Source: Deroplatys truncata
Lineage: Eukaryota > Arthropoda > Insecta > Mantodea > Mantidae
Assembly: GCA_030765065.1 (NCBI GenBank)
Contig: CM060988.1
Coordinates: 195,236,565-195,300,564, forward strand
Length of the DNA stretch: 64,000 bases
Direction: 5' to 3'
Of this stretch, positions 22,718 through 33,539 are shown one piece after another (the first letter of the stretch is position 1; the number at the start of each line of letters is the position of its first letter). A program made the position numbers and the translations under genes. Below the pieces are notes generated by a model. It did no database searches. It was not told the DNA's origin and saw only the letters and a list, made by a program, of their open reading frames with translations.

Positions 22718-23644
22718 TCTGATGTGTTACACTCACATGACTTTCCCTACTCTTGTACAATCTATTTTTACAAACGCCTATTCTCCATATGTTTCATGTT
22801 AATCGAGATATCGAGATGTCAATCTTATTGGTAATTTTCTTGTAGATGCAAGGGGAATATGGTAGCTTTTAAGCGATAGTTAAATATTTTAACGCTGGTT
22901 GCTATGTGGCGCATTCCATTCTCTTTGCATGTCCAGGACATAAAAAAATCTGATGTGTTACACTCACATGACTTTCTCTACTCTTGTACAATCTATTTTT
23001 ACAAACGCCTATTCTCCATATGCTCTATGTTAATCGAGATATCGAGATGTCAATCTTATTGCTAATTTTCTTGTAGATGCAAGGGGAATATGGTAGCTTT
23101 TAAGCGATGGTCAAATATTTTAACGCTGGTTGCTATGCGGCGCATTCCATTCTCTTTGCAAGTCCAGGACATAAAAAAATGAATAACGAATTTGAGAAAA
23201 AGTACAAGTATTGGAAAATTTAAGGGAATAACAAGCAATATCTCGAAAACGGTTCACTCAACAAAAGAAATGTATATGACATAAGTTGTGTATTTTAACG
23301 AGATCTACATTTTTTGTGTAGTAAAATTTTGTCTATCTCTTATGGTTTACCAGTTATGCAAAAGTCGTTCACAATGAAGAATACTTTTGGAGACATTCCC
23401 AGAAAATTCGAGATATACATTTCATTTCTCATGACATTATCTTAAACATATGATATTTTAATCAAAATCGTTAGAGCCATTTTTGAGAAAATTAAAGTTT
23501 TCGAAAAATGTTCCATGTAAAGGGTAGTCTGGGGTGGGGGCATTTTCTTGAAAACCTTCGTGTCGCATCTCTGGAAGATACTGAACCTAAATACCAAGTT
23601 TGGTGTTTATCCGACTGTTCGTTTTTGAGTTATGCTATTCACAG

Positions 23645-23678
<34 letters not shown>

Positions 23679-24314
23679 ACACACACACACAGACACACAC
23701 ACACACACAGACACACACACGGACATGTTTCCAAAAATGCTTTTTTTGGATTCAGGAGATCTCAAAACATATATTTCCGGTGAAATCTCGGTATCGAATT
23801 TTTGGGTGGAATGCAATACTTCCCCTACTTACTATACGTAGTAGAGAAAGTAAAAATGAATAACAAATTTGAGAAAAAGTATAAGTATTGGAAAATTTAA
23901 GGAAATAACAAGCAATATCTCGAAAACGGTTCACTCAACAAAAGAAATGTATATGACATAAGTTGTGTATTTTAACGTGATCTACATTTTTTGTGGAGTA
24001 AAATTTTGTCTATCTCTTATGGTTTACAAGTTATGCAAAAGTCGTTCACAATGAACAATACTTTTGGAGACATTCCCAGAAAATTCGAGATATGCATTTC
24101 ATTTCTCATAACATTATCTTAAACATATGATATTTTCATCAAAATCGTTAGAGCCATTTTTGAAAAAATTAAAATTTTCGAAAAATGTTCCATGTAAAGG
24201 GTATTCTGGGGTGGGGGGATTTTCTTGAAAACCTTCGTGTCGCATCTCTGGAAGACACTGAACCTAAATACCAAGTTTGGTGTTTATCCGACTGTTCGTT
24301 TTTGAGTTATGCTG

Positions 24315-24353
<39 letters not shown>

Positions 24354-24494
24354 ACACACGGACATGTTTCCAAAAATGCTTTTTTTGGATTCAGGAGGTC
24401 TCAAAACATGTATTTCCGGTGAAATCTCGGTACCGAATTTTTGGGTGGAATGCAATACTTCCCCTACTTACTATACGTAGTAGAGAAAGTAAAA
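22718..24494 (+). repeat. 0.85-kb repeat array with a 231-bp head duplication and CA microsatellites
   Basis: The head TCTGATGTG... occurs at 22,718 and again at 22,949. The first head stops at GGACATAAAAAAA and the second continues through to a 3' end at about 23,850. A partial unit starting TGAATAACAAATTTGAG follows and ends near 24,492. The internal microsatellite is expanded to about 75 bases of CA/CAGA at 23,638-23,720 and about 45 at 24,315-24,360. Confidence 0.88.
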
Positions 24495-26650
24495 ATTCCT
24501 CCATAATATATGGGGAGTGAGTATATAAGAAACACTTCAGCTCTTTCTTAAAGATGTTATGTTGATTAGGATTGCCTAATAGTTTTAAGTAGCATGGACG
24601 ATTATTATAAAATGTTATTGCAGAATAGTTTTAACCTATTAAAGCAAGCAAATGTTTCAGTGATTGATGCAATGCAGGAAAACTGGAGAGACGTTATTTG
24701 CTACCCTATAATAATAGTAATATGACACGAGAATCTATGAAAGGACAAGGTCTACTAACATGAATGCTGACCTTACATCCATGTGCATATGCAGAGGTCG
24801 GCAATCACCCAAATATAATGGTCCAAAAGACCTGAATGAAATGTAAAATAGTATATTTTTTGTGCGATAATTTGCATTGTGACCAACTTTGGTTTCAAGT
24901 CCATGGCAATTACCCTTGTATTTATACATGTTTAATAACTCGACTTGGTTTGATTAGATTTTACTTTTGAATGTATTTTTACATGATTAAATTTCTCATG
25001 GCGCTCGCATTATCTGTTCACAATACAAATCACCATACGTCAATTTATCGCAATTCGTTGTAGAGTTAACCTATAATTTATATTGGCAGCTTTCGTTCTG
25101 CCTTCTTTGATTAAAACGCATTTCTTTTATCTACAATAACGTACTTACATAAAGATTCAAAGGCGGAAATTATGTTTTCAGAAGATATTGAAATACAAGT
25201 GAAATTAAGAAGCAGCAGAAAGAATAACATTGAAGTACTTACCCAAAAAGATCCAGAAAGCAATATGATATACATTTAATAGCCTCATTACCTAATGTAA
25301 GGCAAGAAATGTTGAAAACAATTTCACTGAAAATTACTGCTAGCAAAACAACAAAACATTTGACATCTCGCTTTTCAATGTCATTTCTCTTGTTTCTTAA
25401 ACCGCGTTCTAAACTGATTTCTCTTAGTTTCGGAAATCAATATAATATCGATGTCTTACAAATTCAAACGCTGTCTAAAAAACTGTATATGTCACACGTG
25501 TTAAAAGTGGCTTTATTTTTAACCCTTGTATCATAATGTACTATTATGGAAATTGTTATGAAAAACAAACTTTGATTTTATTAATACTCTAGAAAGAAAT
25601 TAGTATTTGAAAACGATACAGGTCGCAAGGCAACACATGTAAGATATAATAGAGGCGGACAAAAGTATCTGCCTTCACTTTAAAAACTTCTAGCAGGCAA
25701 ATTAATGGAGATAAAATTTTCTTTTTTAATGCACAAAAAGAACAAATGACATTACGTTTTACGTGTTGTTGCGTTTTTCAAAATCCTTAATTTTATTGGT
25801 TTTATAATGTTGTGACAATTGCACCAATTTTTCAACGTTTTGATTTGTGGTGTTTACAAAATTATTTTATATGTACTTAATAGTGCAATTTTTTATGTAT
25901 ACTACCGGATATTTTCATCGATGTATGAGAAATAAATTTGTGAAGCCACAAAATTTGAGGCGTTAATGAAGTTAGGAAAAGCGTTGAAAATCCCTAACTT
26001 TGGCATTTTACTCTTCCTACAAACAAAAACCTATTTTCAATGCAAAATCAGGTATCGCACAAAAACATTGCTTATGTAATGCATGAAGAATAATTCTGTA
26101 AACATCACATACAATAAAGTTGAAAAAATCGGTATATTTTTTTTTTTTTGCAAACAATTGCAAACCTAACAATATGCAAGAAATTGAAAGCTGCCAAAAC
26201 AAGTAAACTGTAATACTACATGTTCTTTCTGTCTGTTAAAAATGAGAATTTGATCTCCATTAATTTGGCTACTAGAACTCTTAAAACTGTATACGAATAC
26301 ATTTGTCGTCTGCCTCTAGTTTATAGAACAGTAGCTCGAATATAGTTCACAGATATTTTTATTTACCAGAGTCCAGCCTATACTAAAATGGCATTATCAA
26401 TAAATACACAAAGCATAAATACATGCCATAAAGCGACAGAAATACAATTATATTGGTAGGCATATTAAAATAATCCTCCATAAACTCTTCTATGGAATAA
26501 CTTGGATGGCCAATCATTCATTTCTACACAGGTTTTAAATATATTATTGGGAGCCTCCGTTACAGATGATTTATAATTTGTTGAAAAACTGATACTATCA
26601 ATAAAACATATATTCTGGCATTTCTTAAGCCTGTACATTGGGAAATGAAT
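24495..26650. other. unique AT-rich stretch
   Basis: No convincing exon, transposon terminus or repeat partner was recognised in about 2.1 kb. Confidence 0.35.
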
Positions 26651-26662
26651 ATTTTGTCTATT

Positions 26663-26901
26663 GTACACACTGAGGCTTTCACGGCCGGCTTCATAACTAA
26701 ATGAATTACAACTATCCGGGCTTGTAGGCCGTGGTCTAGAAGGCATCGTAGATACCGACGTTTCGCCAAGTACAGACTCCGACCACCGCAGACACTGAAT
26801 CACTTCACCCTGAAGATGCCAAGCGCTGACTTGGCGAAACGTTGTATCTACGATGCCTTCTAGACCACGGCCTACAAGCCCGGATAGTTGTAATTCATTT
26901 A
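26663..26901. mobile_element. Penelope-like inverted terminal module (239 bp) with 12-bp target duplication
   Basis: Arms of 73 bases (26,698-26,770 and 26,829-26,901) are almost perfectly inverted around a 58-base loop. An exact 12-base duplication, ATTTTGTCTATT, flanks the element at 26,651-26,662 and 26,902-26,913. The outer left part (GAGGCTTTCACGGCCGG) resembles, in inverted form, the outer right part of the Penelope element at 10,113-11,012. No coding sequence. Confidence 0.8.
26810..26840 (+). ncRNA. hammerhead-ribozyme-like core
   Basis: CTGAAGA, then a perfect 6-bp stem GCCAAG/CTTGGC with loop CGCTGA, then GAAAC. This fits CUGANGA-stem II-GAAA. The flanking stems were not verified. 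Confidence 0.5.
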
Positions 26902-26913
26902 ATTTTGTCTATT

Positions 26914-27179
26914 TCTTGTCCAAATAAATGAAATTGTTTCTTATCCGAGTATTCAATCTAATTTACTTAAAATAAAACATAGTGTGGAATAAATACACAA
27001 ATTTCACAGTCATTTTAAATTGAACAAATTGTGGCCTACATCATTTAGTCGATCTTTTATTAAAGATCCCTCCATGAATGTTTGGGGGGATAAAGTACTA
27101 ATATGTTTTTAGTGTAAAGAGTGTGACCCATAACTGTGTTCTATATTAATGTGCTACTAAATAAGGCAAAATACAGATC
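26914..27179. other. unassigned
   Basis: AT-rich sequence between the Penelope terminus and the gypsy remnant. Nothing was recognised. Confidence 0.35.
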
Positions 27180-27249
27180 TATCGAGGAGGCCTGTTGGAG
27201 TGAAGCGCAATAAGGCCGGTGGCTGAGGATGTGATATTGAGATAACTCA

Positions 27250-27560
27250 ATGCCCTGGAGCCACGCCACGTGGACGTCGGCAAGAGAGTCCTGCGACTCT
27301 ACCGGGATGAGGTAACGCTGCAGAGCACCAACGGACATCCTGGGATCTGCAGGATAACCATGAAGGAGAGTGCGATCGTGCCCGCGAGACGCGAGCTAGC
27401 TGTGAGGGAGGTCGGCGGACAAGGAACCCCGTGGACCGTCATCTTGATGTGCACAAGATGGCCCGTCAATTCATTCAGGAAGACTGGATGAAGACTCGTT
27501 ACAACCGCCAACCAGCAGCCAAGGTTTCCAGCAGGGTGATCTGTGAGGTTTATCGCCCTA
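27250..27560 (+). pseudogene. gypsy gag-pro-like piece fused to the start of the integrase C-terminal region
   Basis: 27,270-27,420 reads GHPGICRITMKESAIVPARR, resembling the segment just before the retropepsin in insect gypsy polyproteins (weak). From 27,431 another frame reads DRHLDVHKMARQFIQEDWMK followed by TRYNRQ, the helix-and-MKxRYxxx words between integrase core and C-terminal domain (stronger). The direct join of the two implies a large internal deletion. Downstream the frame runs into the tandem array. Confidence 0.6.
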
Positions 27561-30500
27561 CCTGGACCAAAGAGTCGCCAACCAGCAGGGAGATCTGTGA
27601 GGTTTATCGCCCTACCTTGACCAAAGAGTCGCCAACCAGCAGGGTGATCTGTGAGGTTTATCGCCCTACCTGGACCAAAGAGTCGCCAACCCGCAGGGTG
27701 ATCTGTGAGGTTTATCGCCCTACCTGGACCAAAGAGTCGCCAACCAGCAGGGAGATCTGTGAGGTTTATCGCCCTACCTGGACCAAAGAGTCGCCAACCA
27801 GCAGGGTGATCTGTGAGGTTTATCGCCCTACCTGGACCAAAGAGTCGCCAACTAGCAGCCAAGGATTCCAGCAGGGTAATCTGTGAGGTTTATCGCCCTG
27901 CCTGGACCAAAGAGTCGCCAACCAGCAGGGTGATCTGTGAGGTTTATCGCCCTGCCTGGACCAAAGAGTCGCCAACCAGCAGGGTGATCTGTGAGGATTA
28001 TCGCCCTGCCTGGACCAAAGAGTCGCCAACCAGCAGGGTGATCTGTGAGGTTTATCGCCCTGCCTGGACCAAAGAGTCGCCAACCAGCAAGATGATCTGT
28101 GAGGATTATCGCCCTGCCTGGACCAAAGAGTCGCCAACCAGCAGGGTGATCTGTGAGGTTTATCGCCCTGCCTGGACCAAAGAGTCGCCAACCAGCAGGG
28201 TGATCTGTGAGGATTATCGCCCTGCCTGGACCAAAGAGTCGCCAACCAGCAGGGTGATCTGTGAGGTTTATCGCCCTGCCTGGACCAAAGAGTCGCCAAC
28301 CAGCAGGGTGATCTGTGAGTTTATCGCCCTGCCTGGACCAAAGAGTCGCCAACCAGCAGGGTGATCTGTGAGGTTTATCGCCCTTCCTGGACCAAAGAGT
28401 CGCCAACCAGCAGGGTGATCTGTGAGGTTTATCGCCCTACCTGGACCAAAGAGTCGCCAACTAGCAGCCAAGGATTCCAGCAGGGTGATCTGTGAGGTTT
28501 ATCGCCCTGCCTGGACCAAAGAGTCGCCAACCAGCGGGGTGATCTGTGAGGTTTATTGCCCTGCCTGGACCAAAGAGTCGCCAACCAGCAGGGTGATCTG
28601 TGAGGTTTATCGCCCTGCCTGGACCAAAGAGTCGCCAACCAGCAAGATGATCTGTGAGGTTTATCGCCCTACCTGGACCAAAGAGTCGCCAACCACCAGG
28701 GTGATCTGTGAGGTTTATCGCCCTACCTGGACCAAAGAGTCGCCAACTAGCAGCCAAGGATTCCAGCAGGGTGATCTGTGAAGTTTATCGCCCTGCCTGG
28801 ACCAAAGAGTCGCCAACCAGCAGGGTGATCTGTGAGGTTTATCGCCCTGCCTGGACCAAAGAGTCGCCAACCAGCAGGGTGATCTGTGAGGTTTATCGCC
28901 CTGCCTGGACCAAAGAGTCGCCAACCAGCAGGGTGATCTGTGAGGTTTATCGCCCTACCTGGACCAAAGAGTCGCCAACTAGCAGCCAAGGATTCCAGCA
29001 GGGTGATCTGTGAGGTTTATCGCCCTGCCTGGACCAAAGAGTCGCCAACCAGCAGGGTGATCTGTGAGGTTTATTGCCCTGCCTGGACCAAAGAGTCGCC
29101 AACCAGCAGGGTGATCTGTGAGGTTTATCGCCCTGCCTGGACCAAAGAGTCGCCAACCAGCAGGGTGATCTGTGAGGTTTATCGCCCTGCCTGGACCAAA
29201 GAGTCGCCAACCAGCAGGGTGATCTGTGAGGTTTATCGCCCTACCTGGACCAAAGAGTTGCCAACTAGCAGCCAAGGATTCCAGCAGGGTGATCTGTGAG
29301 GTTTATCGCCCTGCCTGGACCAAAGAGTCGCCAACCAGCAGGGTGATCTGTGAGGTTTATCGCCCTACCTGGACCAAAGAGTCGCCAACCAGCAGGGTGA
29401 TCTGTGAGGTTTATCGCCCTGCCTGGACCAAAGAGTCGCCAACCAGCAAGATGATCTGTGAGGTTTATCGCCCTGCCTGGACCAAAGAGTCGCCAACCAG
29501 CAGGGTGATCTGTGAGGTTTATCGCCCTGCCTGGACCAAAGAGTCGCCAACCAGCAGGGTGATCTGTGAGGTTTATCGCCCTGCCTGGACCAAAGAGTCG
29601 CCAACCAGCAGGGTGATCTGTGAGGTTTATCGCCCTACCTGGACCAAAGAGTCGCCAACCAGCAGGGTGATATGTGAGGTTTATCGCCCTACCTGGACCA
29701 AAGAGTCGCCTACTAGCAGCCAAGGTTTCTAGCAGGGTGATCTGTGAGGGTTATCGCCCTACCTGGACCAAAGAGTCGCCAACTAGCAGCCAAGGTTTCT
29801 AGCAGGGTGATCTGTGAGGGTTATCGCCCTACCTGGACCAAAGAGTCGCCAACTAGCAGCCAAGGTTTCTAGCAGGGTGATCTGTGAGGGTTATCGCCCT
29901 ACCTGGACCAAAGAGTCGCCAACTAGCAGCCAAGGTTTCTAGCAGGGTGATCTGTGCGGGTTACCCTACCTGGACCAAAGAGTCGCCAACCAGCAGGGTG
30001 ATATGTGAGGTTTATCGCCCTACCTGGACCAAAGAGTCGCCAACTAGCAGCCAAGGTTTCTAGCAGGGTGATCTGTGAGGGTTATCGCCCTACCTGGACC
30101 AAAGAGTCGCCAACTAGCAGCCAAGGTTTCTAGCAGGGTGATCTGTGAGGGTTATCGCCCTACCTGGACCAAAGAGTCGCCAACTAGCAGCCAAGGTTTC
30201 TAGCAGGGTGATCTGAGAGGGTTATCGCCCTACCTGGACCAAAGAGTCGCCAACTAGCAGCCAAGGTTTCTAGCAGGGTGATCTGTGAGGGTTATCGCCC
30301 TACCTGGACCAAAGAGTCGCCAACTAGCAGCCAAGGTTTCTAGCAGGGTGATCTGAGAGGGTTATCGCCCTACCTGGACCAAAGAGTCGCCAACTAGCAG
30401 CCAAGGTTTCCAGCAGGGTGATCTGTCAGGTTTAACGCCCTACCTGGATCAAAGAGTAGCCAACTAGCAGCCAAGGTTTCTAGCAGGGTGATATGTGAGG

Positions 30501-31985
30501 TTTATCGCCCTACCTGGACCAAAGAGTCGCCAACTAGCAGCCAAGGATTCCAGCAGGGTGATCTGTGAGGTTTATCGCCCTGCCTGGACCAAAGAGTCGC
30601 CAACCAGCAGGGTGATCTGTGAGGTTTATCGCCCTACCTGGACCAAAGAGTCGCCAACCAGCAGGGTGATATGTGAGGTTTATCGCCCTACCTGGACCAA
30701 AGAGTCGCCTACTAGCAGCCAAGGTTTCTAGCAGGGTGATCTGTGAGGGTTATCGCCCTACCTGGACCAAAGAGTCGCCAACTAGCAGCCAAGGTTTCTA
30801 GCAGGGTGATCTGTGAGGGTTATCGCCCTACCTGGACCAAAGAGTCGCCAACTAGCAGCCAAGGTTTCTAGCAGGGTGATCTGTGAGGGTTATCGCCCTA
30901 CCTGGACCAAAGAGTCGCCAACTAGCAGCCAAGGTTTCTAGCAGGGTGATCTGTGCGGGTTACCCTACCTGGACCAAAGAGTCGCCAACCAGCAGGGTGA
31001 TATGTGAGGTTTATCGCCCTACCTGGACCAAAGAGTCGCCAACTAGCAGCCAAGGTTTCTAGCAGGGTGATCTGTGAGGGTTATCGCCCTACCTGGACCA
31101 AAGAGTCGCCAACTAGCAGCCAAGGTTTCTAGCAGGGTGATCTGTGAGGGTTATCGCCCTACCTGGACCAAAGAGTCGCCAACTAGCAGCCAAGGTTTCT
31201 AGCAGGGTGATCTGAGAGGGTTATCGCCCTACCTGGACCAAAGAGTCGCCAACTAGCAGCCAAGGTTTCTAGCAGGGTGATCTGTGAGGGTTATCGCCCT
31301 ACCTGGACCAAAGAGTCGCCAACTAGCAGCCAAGGTTTCTAGCAGGGTGATCTGAGAGGGTTATCGCCCTACCTGGACCAAAGAGTCGCCAACTAGCAGC
31401 CAAGGTTTCCAGCAGGGTGATCTGTCAGGTTTATCGCCCTACCTGGATCAAAGAGTAGCCAACTAGCAGCCAAGGTTTCTAGCAGGGTGATATGTGAGGT
31501 TTATCGCCCTACCTGGACCAAAGAGTCGCCAACTAGCAGCCAAGGTTTCCAGCAGGGTGATCTGTCAGGTTTATCGCCCTACCTGGATCAAAGAGTAGCC
31601 AACTAGCAGCCAAGGTTTCTAGCAGGGTGATATGTGAGGTTTATCGCCCTACCTGGACCAAAGAGTAGCCAACTAGCAGCCAAGGTTTCTAGCAGGGTGA
31701 TATGTGAGGTTTATCGCTCTACCTGGACCAAAGAGTCGCCGACCAGCAGGGTGATCTGTGAGGTTTATCGCCCTACCTGGACCAAAGAGTCGCCGACCAG
31801 CAGGGTGATCTGTGAGGTTTATCGCCCTACCTGGACCAAAGAGTCGCCAACCAGCAGCCAAGGTTTCCAGCAGAGTGATCTGTGAGGTTAATCGCCCTAC
31901 CTGGACCAGAGTCGCCAACTAGCAGCCAAGGTTTCCAGCAGGGTGATATGTGAGGTTTATCGCCCTACCGGGACCAAAGAGCGTT
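27525..31985. repeat. minisatellite of 54-bp and 70-bp units, about 70 copies
   Basis: The core unit contains GGTGATCTGTGAGGTTTATC and CCTGGACCAAAGAGTCGCCA. From 27,525 to about 29,720 most units are 54 bases. From there to 31,985 most are 70 bases, the extra 16 being AGCCAAGGTTTCTAGC or close variants. Because 54 is a multiple of three, long frames with an 18-residue period open on both strands (for example VICEVYRPAWTKESPTSR); they are by-products. Rare indels, such as the single-base loss at 28,318, shift the frame. The unit derives from the flanking integrase coding sequence. Confidence 0.95.
29555..31552. repeat. 999-bp higher-order duplication inside the minisatellite
   Basis: Irregular landmarks recur exactly 999 bases apart: the shortened unit TGTGCGGGTTACCCTACC (29,953 and 30,952), CTGAGAGGG units (30,213 and 31,212), and the CTGTCAGG...GGATCAAAGAGTAGCC unit (30,423 and 31,422). 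By eye the copies differ at very few places (for example TTTAACGCC at 30,431 versus TTTATCGCC). A shorter 140-base duplication follows at 31,500-31,640. Confidence 0.88.
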
Positions 31986-32150
31986 GCCCCTGCTTAAACA
32001 ACAATGGCAAGAACCGTATCGCGTGGTAAAGAGGATCAACAATGTAATCTACCGCATCCAGAGGCTGCCCCGAGGGAAGATGTTGGTGTACACCTAGACC
32101 GTCTAGCTGACTACGACAATGCTGGTCGGGACGACCAGCCCTGAGGAGGG
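31960..32150 (+). pseudogene. gypsy integrase C-terminal end
   Basis: Right after the last repeat unit the frame reads LLKQQWQEPYRVVKRINNVI and then YRIQRLPRGKM, the strand-rich C-terminal DNA/chromatin-binding part of a Ty3/gypsy integrase. It is followed by stops where the conserved His/Asp-Arg-Leu tail would be. It is the natural continuation of the piece at 27,430-27,560, interrupted by the array. Confidence 0.75.
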
Positions 32151-32155
32151 AGCAG

Positions 32156-32641
32156 TGTGACTGCGCGCTGCGCTACCTGCGGCCGGCCGGCGGGTAGTGC
32201 CTCCCGGACGATACCTGGGCGGGTCGCTTACCTGTGCTGGAGCGTTCGTTTCGGCATGTTCTCATGGGTTCCTTTTCTAGAAGGTTCGGCTCTGTATGCG
32301 GGACCTGTATAAGGGAGGCTGTTCACGCCGAGTCAGACAGTGTTGAGTTCTGTTAGAACAGTGCAAGTGGACAGTGCAGTTTAATTATGAGTTATATTCA
32401 GTAGTCAGATGTTGTGAGTCGTGCAGTTGAACAGTTCAGTTGTGCTGTATTCCTGGCAATTCGAACTTTTTAATTTAAATCATTCTTTATTCTGAATTTT
32501 TACTTTGTCCCTTAAATTTGCTGTTAAACAATGTATAAATAGAATCTTTTATTCAAACTTAAATTTATTTAACTCAAAGAAAAAAATCCTGAGAATGACG
32601 CCGAGTTATAGAATTTGGTAAGGCCACCACCACCAATAACA
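32156..32641 (+). repeat. gypsy 3' LTR (about 486 bp)
   Basis: It begins TGTGACTGCG just after a purine-rich tract (GAGGAGGGAGCAG) and probably ends in AATAACA. A TATA-like TGTATAAGGG lies near 32,305, followed by an initiator-like region; an A/T-rich U5 follows. Only one LTR is seen, so the right border is inferred from the TG...CA rule. Confidence 0.65.
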
Positions 32642-32879
32642 ATGATAATAAAGGGCAGCTGCCCACTTCCTAATAGGACATTCATGCAGAAACAATGACT
32701 TCACCAACTGAAATAAATTTGAGTAAATCTATCTATTTTATTGCATTGTATTTTAGCAGAATATGGACTTTGGGATCTTAGAAGTGTTGGTGTTCTTTGA
32801 GTGTACACAAAGTCTTTGTGATGTTGAACGGACGACTTTAGTTGCTAGTCGCCTTCCTTACCATTAATTTGTTTATATT
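32642..32879. other. unassigned
   Basis: Short stretch between the LTR and a SINE. Nothing was recognised. Confidence 0.35.
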
Positions 32880-33060
32880 TATTTTGTTCTATGGGTGGAA
32901 CTATGGATCTTGGTACGAGAGAATATCCAATCAGATCTGGTAAGAGGAAAAGCTCGAAAACACCCAGTTAAATTGACCGGTACCTTACACGGGATTTGAA
33001 TCCGCGACTTTCCAATACGAGCTACAGACGCTACCGCTATCTCTCTCGACTAAGTATATA
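32880..33060 (-). mobile_element. tRNA-derived SINE, family 1
   Basis: On the minus strand an A-box-like TAGCGGTAGCGTCTGTAGC is followed ~30 bases later by the B box GGATTCAAATCCC. The tail (GGTGGAACTATGGATCTTGG on the + strand) matches the SINE at 53,530-53,700. Confidence 0.7.
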
Positions 33061-33539
33061 TGCTTGTGGTTATTAATGAATTAGTATATGACAACTGCAG
33101 TTGTTTCTTTCTAAGCATTGTATAATCCTTTGAACAAAATATGAATCACGTTTCTTGAACATTTTTGTTATTTTCCACGAATTAACTGTGATGAAAAAAA
33201 GAATTAAAATTGTACGGATATAAACGAACTTAAAAAGCTCGTAATGGCTTTAACAGTGTAGGGAAATTATATTCAGATAATAAAAAATAATTTCGATACC
33301 CCGCATGAAATCGTCAGTTTTTAGAGATAATTTCAATAGGAGGCATCCATAGGTTAGTGTAAAATTAAAATGGGTAATGTTGCTGCAAAGCTAGGCGTCC
33401 CATGGCGGGTGTCATTTTTCCTGGACAAAGTTTCAGGTCTCTTTACATGTTAATTATGCACCTAAATGCGGAGCAGAGAAGCTGTAATTTATTTCCTGTC
33501 AGATAATATCTGTTGCTGAATCTTTTAAAGCAGGAGAAT
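33061..33539. other. unassigned AT-rich stretch
   Basis: No gene or repeat partner was recognised. Confidence 0.35.

Larger units (their letters stand above)
27180..32641 (+). mobile_element. Ty3/gypsy-type LTR retrotransposon remnant with internal minisatellite
   Basis: Order on the + strand: a short gag-pro-like piece (27,250-27,425), an integrase C-terminal piece (27,430-27,560), a 4.4-kb tandem array, the rest of the integrase C-terminus (31,960-32,100), a purine-rich tract and one LTR (32,156-32,641). RT, RNase H and the integrase core are deleted, and no 5' LTR is present. GC content is well above the surroundings. Confidence 0.8.

Noticed and set aside
21049..24520. Recurring frames of ~70-110 codons with words such as NLRVASLEDTEPKYQ
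   Set aside because: The same frames appear in every copy of the 0.85-kb repeat, run through the CA microsatellite, and have equally open antisense frames; copies differ by frameshifts and stops rather than by silent changes.
24735..24929. 18-base word CATCCATGTGCATATGC shared with 56,455-56,475
   Set aside because: No similarity extends beyond the word, so it may be chance.
27431..31918. Many long open frames on both strands with an 18-residue period
   Set aside because: A 54-bp unit keeps any stop-free frame open; all are by-products of the minisatellite and end wherever the unit length changes.
27525..31985. Regular short repeats resembling a CRISPR array
   Set aside because: The units are contiguous with no unique spacers, in a eukaryotic retrotransposon context.
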